From CAXRGH01 sp964230195 (GTDB taxonomy: Bacteria > Pseudomonadota > Gammaproteobacteria > Enterobacterales > Alteromonadaceae), in assembly GCA_964230195.1 (NCBI GenBank), contig CAXRGH010000028.1, positions 1 to 30,838 on the forward strand: 30,838 nucleotides of DNA, read 5' to 3'. Below, piece by piece: positions 8,476 to 15,893 of the stretch. The notes beneath the pieces are model-generated. The model was not told where the DNA came from. It saw nothing but the letters and a program-made list of their open reading frames with translations, and made no database searches. Positions within the stretch are counted from its first letter, which is position 1; every line of letters begins with the position of its first letter. A program made the translations under genes and the position numbers.

Positions 8476-8874
8476 ATGGGGCGAAAATACAAACAACGCG
8501 TGGATGACGAGGCAAAAGTGGATATGACTCCCATGCTGGATATCGTCTTTATCATGTTGATCTTTTTTATTGTGACCACCTCCTTTGTCAAAGAGGCCGG
8601 CATTGAAGTAAAAACCCTTGAGAAAAATACCAAAACAACGGCGTCTTCTAAGAGTGTTACCATCAGTATTGAGTCGAATGGAATGATCTTAATGAATGGA
8701 CGCTATGTTGATTTAGAGCGCGTTGTGGCCAATATTCAATCATTTTTAGCAGAGAATAATACAACCAATGCGTTAGTGCGTGCTCAGGCCGAAACACCCC
8801 ACGGATTAGTCGTCGAAGTGATTGATAAAACCAAACAAGCCGGTATTGAGAACGTTATGGTGACGGAATACTAA
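8476..8874 (+). CDS. ExbD/TolR-family biopolymer transport protein (orphan paralogue)
   Basis: A 132-aa ExbD-type inner-membrane protein: short cytoplasmic N terminus, one membrane helix at about 17-42 ('PMLDIVFIMLIFFIVTTSF') holding the proton-linked Asp22, and a periplasmic domain. It is clearly a paralogue of the ExbD at 28222-28623: the membrane segment through 'KEAGIEV' is the same in both, while the periplasmic domains differ more. No ExbB or TonB gene is next to it. An ATG at 8476 is the only workable start, with a weak ribosome site. It may serve as an alternative ExbD for the TonB2 complex, or be a duplication remnant that kept its frame. Confidence 0.93.
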   Translation: MGRKYKQRVDDEAKVDMTPMLDIVFIMLIFFIVTTSFVKEAGIEVKTLEKNTKTTASSKSVTISIESNGMILMNGRYVDLERVVANIQSFLAENNTTNALVRAQAETPHGLVVEVIDKTKQAGIENVMVTEY

Positions 8875-8885
8875 ATGCGTTAAAT

Positions 8886-8903
8886 CGCCACTTAAAAGTG
8901 GCG
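8886..8903. terminator. Hairpin between the convergent exbD paralogue and lipid kinase genes
   Basis: A perfect GC-rich stem CGCCACTT/AAGTGGCG lies in the 31 bases between two converging genes. There is no T-run on either side, so it is at best a weak or factor-assisted terminator. Placement is the main argument. Confidence 0.4.
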
Positions 8904-8905
8904 TG

Positions 8906-9778
8906 CTACGCCTGGTACTTCAGCTGAATTGCACCTTTATGAAGTCGTACAGATATAGGAGTCAACCCGAAATATTCTCCGTCCCCTTGTACGGGTAACC
9001 CTTCGGTTATGATTTGACAGTGTTCGCACTGCCAGCCATGTTTAAGATGCTCTGGCACCTTTCTCCCCTTTAACAATCGCACCCATTGAATCACTTGTTT
9101 ATAGAGCGGTATTCTCGGTAACCACTGACAATGCAATACTCCACTGGTTGGCTGGGCATCGTCCAATATATGGACTCCACGCGAGAAAAACTGTCCCTTC
9201 CCTATCAATGCAGTTAATACGGTGCCGCTGTAACGATAGTTATCACTAATAATATCAATCTCTGTTCGTGGGTTCATAAGCAGAGTTTTCAACACCACCA
9301 GCGGGTAGCGCAGCCAACTCAATGTCCTGCTTGACGACTGATCTAATTGCTTAACAACATGACCATCAAAACCAACACCCAGAATATTGATAAAATATCG
9401 CCCGTTACTCGTACCTACATCCACCGCTTTGGTCGATGTAGAGCAAATATGGGATAACCAATTCACTTGATCACCATAAGCGGTGCGATAATAATCGTTT
9501 CCGGTTCCGGCTGGAATAATACCAAATCGACATTGGCTGCCAATCAAGCAATTAACCACCAGATTCACCGTGCCATCACCACCCACGGCAATCACATCAG
9601 TTGCATGATTCATTGCTTGTTTGATGGTGGAGGTATCCCGCTGCCAATCCCCTGTGGTTTCCACAAGGATGCATTCCTTCCCTGCATCAGTCAGCGTATT
9701 TACTGCTGTTTTCAGTCGCTGCTTCGCCTGACTATTTAGCCACGGCCGAGTCACAAACACATAACGCTCAACTGCCAT
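8906..9778 (-). CDS. YegS/diacylglycerol-kinase-like lipid kinase
   Basis: A member of the DAGK catalytic family, predicted to phosphorylate a lipid with ATP at the inner face of the membrane; the substrate (diacylglycerol, phosphatidylglycerol or another lipid) cannot be told from sequence. With the start at ATG 9778 it has 290 aa. The nucleotide motif 'GGDGTVN' is at 66-72, followed by 'PAGTGNDYYR' (90-99). This start has AAGGA 8 bases upstream; the longer frame begins at a TTG (9796) inside the preceding gene. It follows the YgjV-like gene by 4 bases, so the two form an operon, both membrane-linked. Confidence 0.88.
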   Translation of the reverse strand: MAVERYVFVTRPWLNSQAKQRLKTAVNTLTDAGKECILVETTGDWQRDTSTIKQAMNHATDVIAVGGDGTVNLVVNCLIGSQCRFGIIPAGTGNDYYRTAYGDQVNWLSHICSTSTKAVDVGTSNGRYFINILGVGFDGHVVKQLDQSSSRTLSWLRYPLVVLKTLLMNPRTEIDIISDNYRYSGTVLTALIGKGQFFSRGVHILDDAQPTSGVLHCQWLPRIPLYKQVIQWVRLLKGRKVPEHLKHGWQCEHCQIITEGLPVQGDGEYFGLTPISVRLHKGAIQLKYQA

Positions 9779-9782
9779 ATTA

Positions 9783-10361
9783 TTATTCCTTGGCAAATGA
9801 TTTGCGACTGTCTTGATAGAGAGTGACTATGATACTGACAAGATTAAACACATTGAATACCGTGCCCAACACACTACCCACGGAAAGAGCGTAGACTAAC
9901 CCGAGCCCCTCCGCCACAAGGAAGCATTTGCGTAAAATCGTGGTGTTACGGATCAAAATAGTGCCCACCGCAAAAATAACCGCCGAAGCATAGGCAAAAA
10001 CCATGGTCCACGGTTGGGCGACGTATTGCCACTCAGGCGCACCAACGACTGTCGCTAGCTGAGTAAACCAGCCTTGGAGTAAAGGCACATAAAACCATTC
10101 AAGAATGCCAAAACCAGCCGTTAACACAGCAAATAATATAGCCAAGGATACCGTTTGCCAACGCATCGCCATGAGATTGCGAATGACTGAAATCACCAAC
10201 ACTATGGCGCCCGAAATCGCATCCAATAAGAAAAAATGTAACGCGAGGAAACTCAAGGCGATTGCCGATATCAATCGATACCGATTCATATCATGCTGGC
10301 GATAACTAATGACGTTGATAATCACGGCAACAACGCCCATTGCCTCGGCAAAATACGACAT
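9783..10361 (-). CDS. YgjV-family inner-membrane protein
   Basis: A 192-aa integral membrane protein with about six hydrophobic segments (from 'EAMGVVAVIINVIS' to 'FNVFNLVSIIVTLY'). The opening, 'MGVVAVIINVISYRQHDMNRYRL', fits the YgjV family (Imp-YgjV), whose role is unknown. It is followed 4 bases later by the lipid kinase. The start is odd: ATG 10361 comes straight after a terminator-like hairpin and a T8 run with no ribosome site; ATG 10340 ('MGVVAVIINV'), with GAGG 3 bases upstream, is the alternative and would remove 7 residues. No catalytic motif was seen. Confidence 0.85.
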   Translation of the reverse strand: MSYFAEAMGVVAVIINVISYRQHDMNRYRLISAIALSFLALHFFLLDAISGAIVLVISVIRNLMAMRWQTVSLAILFAVLTAGFGILEWFYVPLLQGWFTQLATVVGAPEWQYVAQPWTMVFAYASAVIFAVGTILIRNTTILRKCFLVAEGLGLVYALSVGSVLGTVFNVFNLVSIIVTLYQDSRKSFAKE

Positions 10362-10395
10362 AAAAAAAATCCATCGTTAAAGTGAGCGATGGATT
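10362..10395 (-). terminator. Strong stem-loop plus T8 directly before the ygjV-like start
   Basis: On the minus strand AATCCATCG pairs with CGATGGATT across a 10-base loop and is followed by an uninterrupted run of T that ends at the ATG of the YgjV-like gene. It has the form of an intrinsic terminator. A possible sigma-70 promoter just upstream on the same strand (TTGCGT at 10415-10420, 16-base spacer, TAGAAT at 10393-10398) would place the hairpin in the 5' leader, so it might act as an attenuator or RNA-stabilising element. Confidence 0.65.
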
Positions 10396-10454
10396 CTACC
10401 TTGATGGTTAATTAACGCAACTTTTGCAAATAGCGTCTGTTGCTAGGAGTGGCA

Positions 10455-10483
10455 AAAATTCTTCCCACTCGCCCGAAGGCGAG
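10455..10483 (-). terminator. Terminator with TTCG tetraloop after the CheW-like gene
   Basis: Directly after the stop codon at 10484-10486 the minus strand reads CTCGCC-TTCG-GGCGAG, a six-pair GC stem closed by the very stable UUCG loop, then a purine patch and five T. The T-run is displaced from the stem by about 10 bases, so efficiency is uncertain. Confidence 0.5.
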
Positions 10484-10861
10484 CTAAATGAAGTCTTTGA
10501 TGATGTATTCAACCTGCTGATGGTTCTGAGGTAAACACATATCCTGTTTAATCTCATCCGCAGGATAACCAAATAGGCCAAAAGCGTTACGCTTGATATG
10601 GCTGACTATCACCAGATGTTTAGGTTCGCACATTAAATCCTGTCCAAACGGATCAAGTACAGGAATGGTGTAACGCCCTTCTTTTATCACACCAATGTGT
10701 CGTCCATTGTGCTTTGTAAATTTGTCAAATATTGGGTTGTGGATCACAGAATAAACTGCAAAACGAGGAAGCAACATCGTTATTCCATGCCATTTGAGTT
10801 GAACAACTTGTAATGTATCCACTAATTCTGAAATACATTTTGGCGATGTGTTTTCATTCAT
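10484..10861 (-). CDS. Small CheW-like protein (putative)
   Basis: A 125-aa soluble protein without signal peptide. The pattern 'MLLPRFAVYSVI', then 'HIGVIKEGRYTIPVLDPFG', then 'HLVIVSHIKRNAFGLFGYPADEI' matches the strand order of the CheW-like fold (LP-x-AV, GxxxxRGxxxPVxDL, xGLxVDxV), but key positions are only partly kept. CheW-like domains couple receptors to CheA kinases. No chemotaxis or pilus gene is nearby, so this would be a stand-alone adaptor, as seen in some Alteromonadales type IV pilus/chemotaxis systems. Start ATG 10861 has AAGGGG 8 bases upstream. The assignment is by pattern only. Confidence 0.6.
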   Translation of the reverse strand: MNENTSPKCISELVDTLQVVQLKWHGITMLLPRFAVYSVIHNPIFDKFTKHNGRHIGVIKEGRYTIPVLDPFGQDLMCEPKHLVIVSHIKRNAFGLFGYPADEIKQDMCLPQNHQQVEYIIKDFI

Positions 10862-10918
10862 AACAGCACCCCTTAAACATCTAACTTTTTGAACGCTACT
10901 TTATGATCAAATATAGCA

Positions 10919-11629
10919 TTAAAAATTTTTGTAAAAGGCGCTGCACAAGGCTTTATAGCCCTCTGAGTAGCGTAAATTAGTCGTATAGACTAATAGCTTA
11001 TGAACTTCTGGATAAGTCGCATTTTGAGTGAATTGTAGACATACCCTATGAGGCGGTAAGCCCTCACGAGTAATAATGTCTAGACGTTTACTGAGGAACA
11101 AGCCCTGTTGCGCAGCAAGATGACAAAAAGAATCGCACAGATCGGCTGGGAGAACGCAAGCAAAACATCCCCCAGTATCAAGCAAGCGAGCCACCGCCGC
11201 CAGCAGGGCTTGATGAGTCAGTTGCTCTGTGTAACGTGCAGTGTGACGATCGTTTGACATTGCAATAGCAGGTTCAAAATAAGGTGGATTACTGACAATA
11301 AGGTCAAATGGATGGGCTGAATCGTAGACTTGTATATCGCCAGTAACCACAGTAACACAATCTGCCCATGGAGACTGAGCAACATTATCCATAGCCTGTT
11401 GAGCTGCCGCTTCTATAATTTCAAGGCCGACAATCTCACATTGTGGTGCTTTGTGCTGAGCTAACATTAACGCCAACAAACCACTTCCAGTGCCAATATC
11501 TAACACGCGTTTCCCTGGCACATCCGCCAACCATGAGCCGAGCACGATACTGTCTGTTCCAACTTTCATGGCACATTGATCGTGATTCACATGGAATTGT
11601 TTAAATGTGAATCCAGAGGATTTACTCAC
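10919..11629 (-). CDS. trmN6: tRNA1(Val) (adenine-37-N6)-methyltransferase TrmN6 (YfiC)
   Basis: TrmN6 makes m6A at position 37 of tRNA1(Val). The 236-aa protein has the SAM motif 'VLDIGTGSGLLALML' (42-56), the acidic loop 'GLEI' (68-71) and the catalytic 'SNPPYFEP' (113-120) of N6-adenine methyltransferases; the opening 'FTFKQFHVNHDQCAMKVGTDSIVLG' is the usual YfiC N terminus. The start codon is GTG (11629), with AGGGTGA a few bases upstream. The gene diverges from dipeptidyl peptidase IV. Family assignment is firm. Confidence 0.93.
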   Translation of the reverse strand: MSKSSGFTFKQFHVNHDQCAMKVGTDSIVLGSWLADVPGKRVLDIGTGSGLLALMLAQHKAPQCEIVGLEIIEAAAQQAMDNVAQSPWADCVTVVTGDIQVYDSAHPFDLIVSNPPYFEPAIAMSNDRHTARYTEQLTHQALLAAVARLLDTGGCFACVLPADLCDSFCHLAAQQGLFLSKRLDIITREGLPPHRVCLQFTQNATYPEVHKLLVYTTNLRYSEGYKALCSAFYKNF

Positions 11630-11656
11630 CTTTTCACCCTATTTTGACTGACGTTG

Positions 11657-11685
11657 TTTACCATTTCCGGACATGAGTTTACACT
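11657..11685 (+). promoter_or_regulatory. Possible sigma-70 promoter for dipeptidyl peptidase IV
   Basis: TTTACC and TACACT, separated by 17 bases, lie 33 bases before the ATG of the peptidase gene. Each box matches the consensus at 4 of 6 places, so this is only a candidate. Confidence 0.3.
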
Positions 11686-11718
11686 AGCGAGGTCAAACAA
11701 CAATAAGTTACCTCTACT

Positions 11719-13947
11719 ATGCTAAGAAAATCGACATTAGCGGTGCTCGGAACCGCCCTAACCGCACTTTTATCTTTGAATATTCAGGCTGAGTCAATCT
11801 CTATTGACCGAATATTTGCCTCCCCAGCGCTAGATGGGGGCGCGCCGAGACAACTCAAAGTTTCTCCAGACGGAAAACGTGTCACCTTTTTGAAGGGGAA
11901 AGAGACCGATTACGAGCGCTATGATCTGTGGGAATATCATTTAGAAAGTGGCAAGACTCAGATTTTATTTAACTCTGATGACCTTCACGCGGGTCCTGAA
12001 ACACTATCGGATGAAGAAAAAGCCCGCCGTGAGCGACAGCGGATCCATGGCAGCGGCATTATGAACTATCAATGGTCTGCTGACGGCTCTGCACTCCTCT
12101 TCCCTCTCGCTGGCGATGTTTATTACTTTAAACTGGGTGAAGCAAAGGCTCGTCATCTAGTGAACACTCCTGCCTACGAAACCGATGTTAAATTTTCGCC
12201 TAACGGTAATTACGTATCTTACGTTAGGGAGCAAAATTTATATGTGACGGATATTCGTAGTGGTGAAGAAACAGCTATTACCACTCAAGGCAAGGGCTTG
12301 ATTAAGTTCGCCATGGCTGAGTTTGTTGCGCAGGAAGAAATGGGACGTATGACCGGCTATTGGTGGGCTCCAGATGAAAGTAAGATAGCGTTCACAAAAA
12401 TCGATGAAAGTCCTGTTGAAGTCATCAAACGCAGTGAAATTTATGCCGACTCAATCAAGATGATTGAGCAAAGATATCCTTCAACTGGTACCGACAATGT
12501 CCTCATTGAGTTAGCGGTTCAGGATTTAAAAACCGGTAAACGTCAATGGATAGATCTGGGCGATGAAAAAGATATCTACTTACCCCGAGTCCAGTGGAGT
12601 AACGATCCGCGTTATTTGTCTTATCAATGGCAGAGCCGAGATCAGCAAACACTCAAGCTCATGCGTTACGATACCAAGAAAAAAACAAGCAAGACGTTAC
12701 TGACAGAATCAAGTAACACTTGGATTAACTTGCACTGGGATTTACATTTTTTACCCACCAAGCAGCGTGAGTTTATCTGGGCTTCAGAAAAAGATGGCTT
12801 CAAACACATCTATTTGCATGACAAAAACGGAAAACAAATCCGCCAAATCACCAAAGGCGAATGGGTAGTCAACGACATTGTTGCCATTGATAATAAGCAA
12901 CAACTGATTTACTTTACAGGCCGGAAAGACACACCGATTGAACAGCATTTGTACCGTGTTGGGTTTGACGGTGGAGAAGTCACTAAAGTCTCTAAGCGCA
13001 GCGGTTTCCACTCGATCTCATTCAGCGCAGATGCCAGCGTCTACGTTGATAGCTATAGCAATATTAATCAGCCATCACAAGTCAGTCTTCACAAGGCTGA
13101 TGGTCAACAGATTAATTGGTTGTATGAGAATGCAATTAATTCACAACATCCATTAGCAGAGTATCAAGCGGACTGGGTGAAGCCGAGTTTTGGAACCTTT
13201 AAGAATGAAGAAGGCGTGACACTGCATTATCGCCTGTACACGCCAAAAGTGATTGATAAAAAGCTACCCGCGATTGTCTATGTATACGGAGGGCCTCATG
13301 CCCAGGTCGTTACCAACAAGTGGGCGGGCAACCGTGGACTCATGATGCAACACTGGGTAGATAAAGGTTACGTGGTGTTCAGCGTAGACAACCGCGGGTC
13401 TAACTATCGTGGTACTGCTTTTGAAAACCCAATCTATCAAGACATGGGGAACGTGGAAGTCAAAGATCAGGTTTCAGGTGTTAAATTTCTGCACACCCTG
13501 CCCTACATTGACAAAACGCGTATTGGGATTCACGGCCACAGTTATGGCGGGTACATGACCATTATGGCAATGTTCAAAGCACCTGATTACTTTGCTTCTG
13601 GTGTGTCAGGTGCCCCCGTGACTGACTGGTTATTGTATGACACACACTACACAGAACGATATATGGGTCATCCCGCCACCAGCGCCGAGGAATACACAGC
13701 GTCATCAGTTTTCCCTTACGCAAGCCAACTGAAGGGGGATCTATTGATTTATCACGGTATGGCGGATGACAACGTGCTATTCAAACACAGCACCAAGCTA
13801 TACAAGGTATTGCAAGATCAGGGTAAGTTATTCAGTGTCATGGACTACCCAGGCAAAAAACACAGCCTGAGAGGAAAAGCCACCGGTATCCATCTCTACA
13901 AAACCATCACTCAGCACTTTGATAACACCATTGGGCGCAAGCAGTAA
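11719..13947 (+). CDS. Dipeptidyl peptidase IV (S9 family), exported
   Basis: A serine peptidase that removes X-Pro dipeptides from peptide N termini; in marine gammaproteobacteria it serves periplasmic peptide use. The 742-aa precursor has a signal peptide (1-24, 'LLSLNIQA'), a beta-propeller domain (about 40-480) and an alpha/beta hydrolase domain. The double-Glu motif that anchors the substrate amine is present ('FVAQEEMGRMTGYWW', Glu206-Glu207). The catalytic set is Ser608 in 'GHSYGGYMT', Asp in 'GMADDNVLF' (683/684) and His715 in 'GKKHSLRG'. No good ribosome site is seen before ATG 11719. A strong terminator follows. Neighbours are not functionally linked. Confidence 0.95.
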   Translation: MLRKSTLAVLGTALTALLSLNIQAESISIDRIFASPALDGGAPRQLKVSPDGKRVTFLKGKETDYERYDLWEYHLESGKTQILFNSDDLHAGPETLSDEEKARRERQRIHGSGIMNYQWSADGSALLFPLAGDVYYFKLGEAKARHLVNTPAYETDVKFSPNGNYVSYVREQNLYVTDIRSGEETAITTQGKGLIKFAMAEFVAQEEMGRMTGYWWAPDESKIAFTKIDESPVEVIKRSEIYADSIKMIEQRYPSTGTDNVLIELAVQDLKTGKRQWIDLGDEKDIYLPRVQWSNDPRYLSYQWQSRDQQTLKLMRYDTKKKTSKTLLTESSNTWINLHWDLHFLPTKQREFIWASEKDGFKHIYLHDKNGKQIRQITKGEWVVNDIVAIDNKQQLIYFTGRKDTPIEQHLYRVGFDGGEVTKVSKRSGFHSISFSADASVYVDSYSNINQPSQVSLHKADGQQINWLYENAINSQHPLAEYQADWVKPSFGTFKNEEGVTLHYRLYTPKVIDKKLPAIVYVYGGPHAQVVTNKWAGNRGLMMQHWVDKGYVVFSVDNRGSNYRGTAFENPIYQDMGNVEVKDQVSGVKFLHTLPYIDKTRIGIHGHSYGGYMTIMAMFKAPDYFASGVSGAPVTDWLLYDTHYTERYMGHPATSAEEYTASSVFPYASQLKGDLLIYHGMADDNVLFKHSTKLYKVLQDQGKLFSVMDYPGKKHSLRGKATGIHLYKTITQHFDNTIGRKQ

Positions 13948-13963
13948 TGGCAACTAACAAAAT

Positions 13964-13994
13964 AAAAAAGGCGAAGTCACACTTCGCCTTTTTT
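13964..13994. terminator. Bidirectional intrinsic terminator
   Basis: GGCGAAGT pairs with ACTTCGCC around a CAC loop, flanked by A6 on the left and T6 on the right. It sits between the converging peptidase and SDR genes and can stop transcription from both sides. Confidence 0.9.
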
Positions 13995-14021
13995 ATGGAT
14001 TAAATCACCCTACGCGTTAAT

Positions 14022-14750
14022 TTATCTTGCAGTGTAACCGCCATCAATGGCATGAAGTCCGCCGGTCATGAATTCCGCTTTATCACTACCAAGCAAAAAA
14101 GCCAATTCCGCTACTTCTTTAGGTTGGCCAAGACGCTTCATCACTTGCGCGTCACGCTCTTCCTGCATGACTTGCGCTTTATCTTCCCCTGTTCTCTCAC
14201 AGTAACGATCGATAGCATTATGCAACAACGGCGTTTCTATGGAGCCAGGACACACAGCATTGACGCCAATACCATAATGCGCATAATCAATAGCAGTGGT
14301 TTTAGTGATAGAACCAATCGCTGCTTTAGAAAGGTTGTAAGCAAACGAATTGGGTTTTGCAACAGACGACTGATCAGAGCCCATTAAGACGATACGACCA
14401 TAGGTTGCTGACTTCATGTAGGGCAATACTGCCTGAATAGCGTGGTACACCCCTTTAACGTTAATATCCAACACCCGATCCAGATCCATTGCAGTGGTCT
14501 TTTCTATGGTGGCGCTGAAGTGGATCCCTGCATTACAAATCAAAGTATCGATTCGTCCAGCCGTATTATAAATGTGTTGGATGGCCGCACTCACTTGATC
14601 GGCTTTTGTTACATCACAGACAAGGCTGCGCTCGTTATCATCTGCCTGTATATCTAGGTTGAATACTTGGTAACCTTCTTCCTCAAATTTCTCCACACAG
14701 GCTTTACCAATCCCGACGGTTCCGCCCGTCACCACACACACTCGCTGCAT
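14022..14750 (-). CDS. Short-chain dehydrogenase/reductase (SDR)
   Basis: A 242-aa classical SDR, NAD(P)-dependent, substrate unknown. It has the cofactor motif 'TGGTVGIG' (8-15), 'DV' at 46-47, 'NAG' (73-75), the catalytic serine region 'LMGSDQSS', and Tyr138/Lys142 in 'AYNLSKAA'. The acidic residue at the end of the second strand ('FNLDIQ', Asp33) points to NAD(H) rather than NADP(H). It ends with 'GGYTAR', as FabG-like enzymes do. Start ATG 14750 is preceded by AGGAGAGG. It is transcribed away from the dehydratase gene. Single-gene unit; no pathway can be named. Confidence 0.93.
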   Translation of the reverse strand: MQRVCVVTGGTVGIGKACVEKFEEEGYQVFNLDIQADDNERSLVCDVTKADQVSAAIQHIYNTAGRIDTLICNAGIHFSATIEKTTAMDLDRVLDINVKGVYHAIQAVLPYMKSATYGRIVLMGSDQSSVAKPNSFAYNLSKAAIGSITKTTAIDYAHYGIGVNAVCPGSIETPLLHNAIDRYCERTGEDKAQVMQEERDAQVMKRLGQPKEVAELAFLLGSDKAEFMTGGLHAIDGGYTAR

Positions 14751-14800
14751 TACTTTCCTCTCCTTTATTCCCTAATCACCATACACCAATCCATGGAAAA

Positions 14801-14828
14801 TTGATATTCAGCAAACATCTTTTACAAT
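14801..14828 (+). promoter_or_regulatory. Sigma-70 promoter for the dehydratase-YHYH operon
   Basis: TTGATA (14801-14806) and TACAAT (14823-14828) with a 16-base spacer, each 5 of 6 matches to consensus, placed 33 bases before the ATG of the dehydratase. It is the best sigma-70 promoter seen in the window. Confidence 0.65.
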
Positions 14829-14861
14829 GAAGATTAACGCCCGCAATCATGATGCTAGCCT

Positions 14862-15893
14862 ATGCTAAAGACACCGTTACCGATTACTTATGATGACGTC
14901 AGACATGCTCACTGTCGGATCTCTCCTTGGTTAAATGCAACGCCGATGATTAGCTCGTCGCAACTCAACCGCTGGCTGGGGCACGAGATTATATTTAAAG
15001 CTGAGTGTTTCCAAGTCACTGGCTCTTTCAAGATAAGAGGTGCTCTCAATACACTATTAAAAGTTAGAGAACAAAATACATTACCGAAACAGGTTGTTTG
15101 CAATAGTTCGGGTAATCATGCGCAGGCCGTTGCGTTTGCCGCAAAAGTACTCGAGCTTCCTTGCACAGTATTCTGCCCTGAGACAATATCAAGCGTTAAA
15201 AAACAAGCAACCGAAGCGTATGGAGCAGAGGTAGTGCTATGTAAGTCACGTCACGAAGCAGATGAACGCGTCAGGGAGATCAGTCAAAAATCTGGTGTAT
15301 TTTGGCTGCCGCCTTATAATCACCCCGATGTTATTGCAGGACAAGGAACGCTTGCATTGGATGCGTTTAGTCAACTTTCTGCTTCTGTTGATGCCATTGC
15401 TGCCCCTTGCGGTGGTGGAGGACTGTTGTCCGGTACCTACGTCGCTCGCCAACAACTTGCACCCAGCACTGAAATCTTAGGCGTTGAACCGTTATTGGGG
15501 AATGATGCAGCACAATCTCGTGAACACCGACGTATTGTGTCGCTTTCCAAAAGCCCGGACACATTAGCCGATGGCGCAGCAACTCTATCATTAGGGGAAT
15601 GGACCTTTCCTTTCATACAGCAAGTTGATCATTTTACTACCGCCAATGAGGACACTATTGCGTATTGGACCCAGTGGTTACAACATTTGCTTAAAATTCA
15701 CATTGAACCAACCTGCGCTATGACCATGGCGGGTGTGACCGAGTGGCTCCAACAACAGACAACTCAAAAACGTGTGTTAGTCTTAATTTCCGGTGGCAAT
15801 ATTTCTACATCCCACATGCAACGAATATGGGCGGTTGATCGTTTATCTGTTATACCTTCTCTATCATCTCACTCACGGGAGTGTCTCAAATGA
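14862..15893 (+). CDS. Threonine/serine dehydratase-like PLP enzyme
   Basis: A fold-type II pyridoxal-phosphate enzyme, 343 aa. The PLP lysine is Lys57 in 'GSFKIRGA', the substrate loop is 'NSSGNHAQAVA' (81-91), the phosphate loop is 'CGGGGLLSG' (183-191), and 'LISGGN' near the C terminus closes the cofactor site. There is no C-terminal ACT domain, so it is not the feedback-regulated biosynthetic IlvA; it resembles catabolic threonine dehydratase, serine racemase or hydroxyaspartate dehydratase, which cannot be told apart here. Its stop overlaps the start of the next gene (ATGA), so the lipoprotein downstream is translationally coupled. Confidence 0.9.
   Translation: MLKTPLPITYDDVRHAHCRISPWLNATPMISSSQLNRWLGHEIIFKAECFQVTGSFKIRGALNTLLKVREQNTLPKQVVCNSSGNHAQAVAFAAKVLELPCTVFCPETISSVKKQATEAYGAEVVLCKSRHEADERVREISQKSGVFWLPPYNHPDVIAGQGTLALDAFSQLSASVDAIAAPCGGGGLLSGTYVARQQLAPSTEILGVEPLLGNDAAQSREHRRIVSLSKSPDTLADGAATLSLGEWTFPFIQQVDHFTTANEDTIAYWTQWLQHLLKIHIEPTCAMTMAGVTEWLQQQTTQKRVLVLISGGNISTSHMQRIWAVDRLSVIPSLSSHSRECLK

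Noticed and set aside
9779..9796. Longer lipid kinase start at 9796
   Set aside because: That codon is TTG and overlaps the preceding gene; ATG 9778 has a good ribosome site.
14022..15893. SDR and dehydratase as one pathway
   Set aside because: They are divergent with separate promoters, and no substrate link can be seen.
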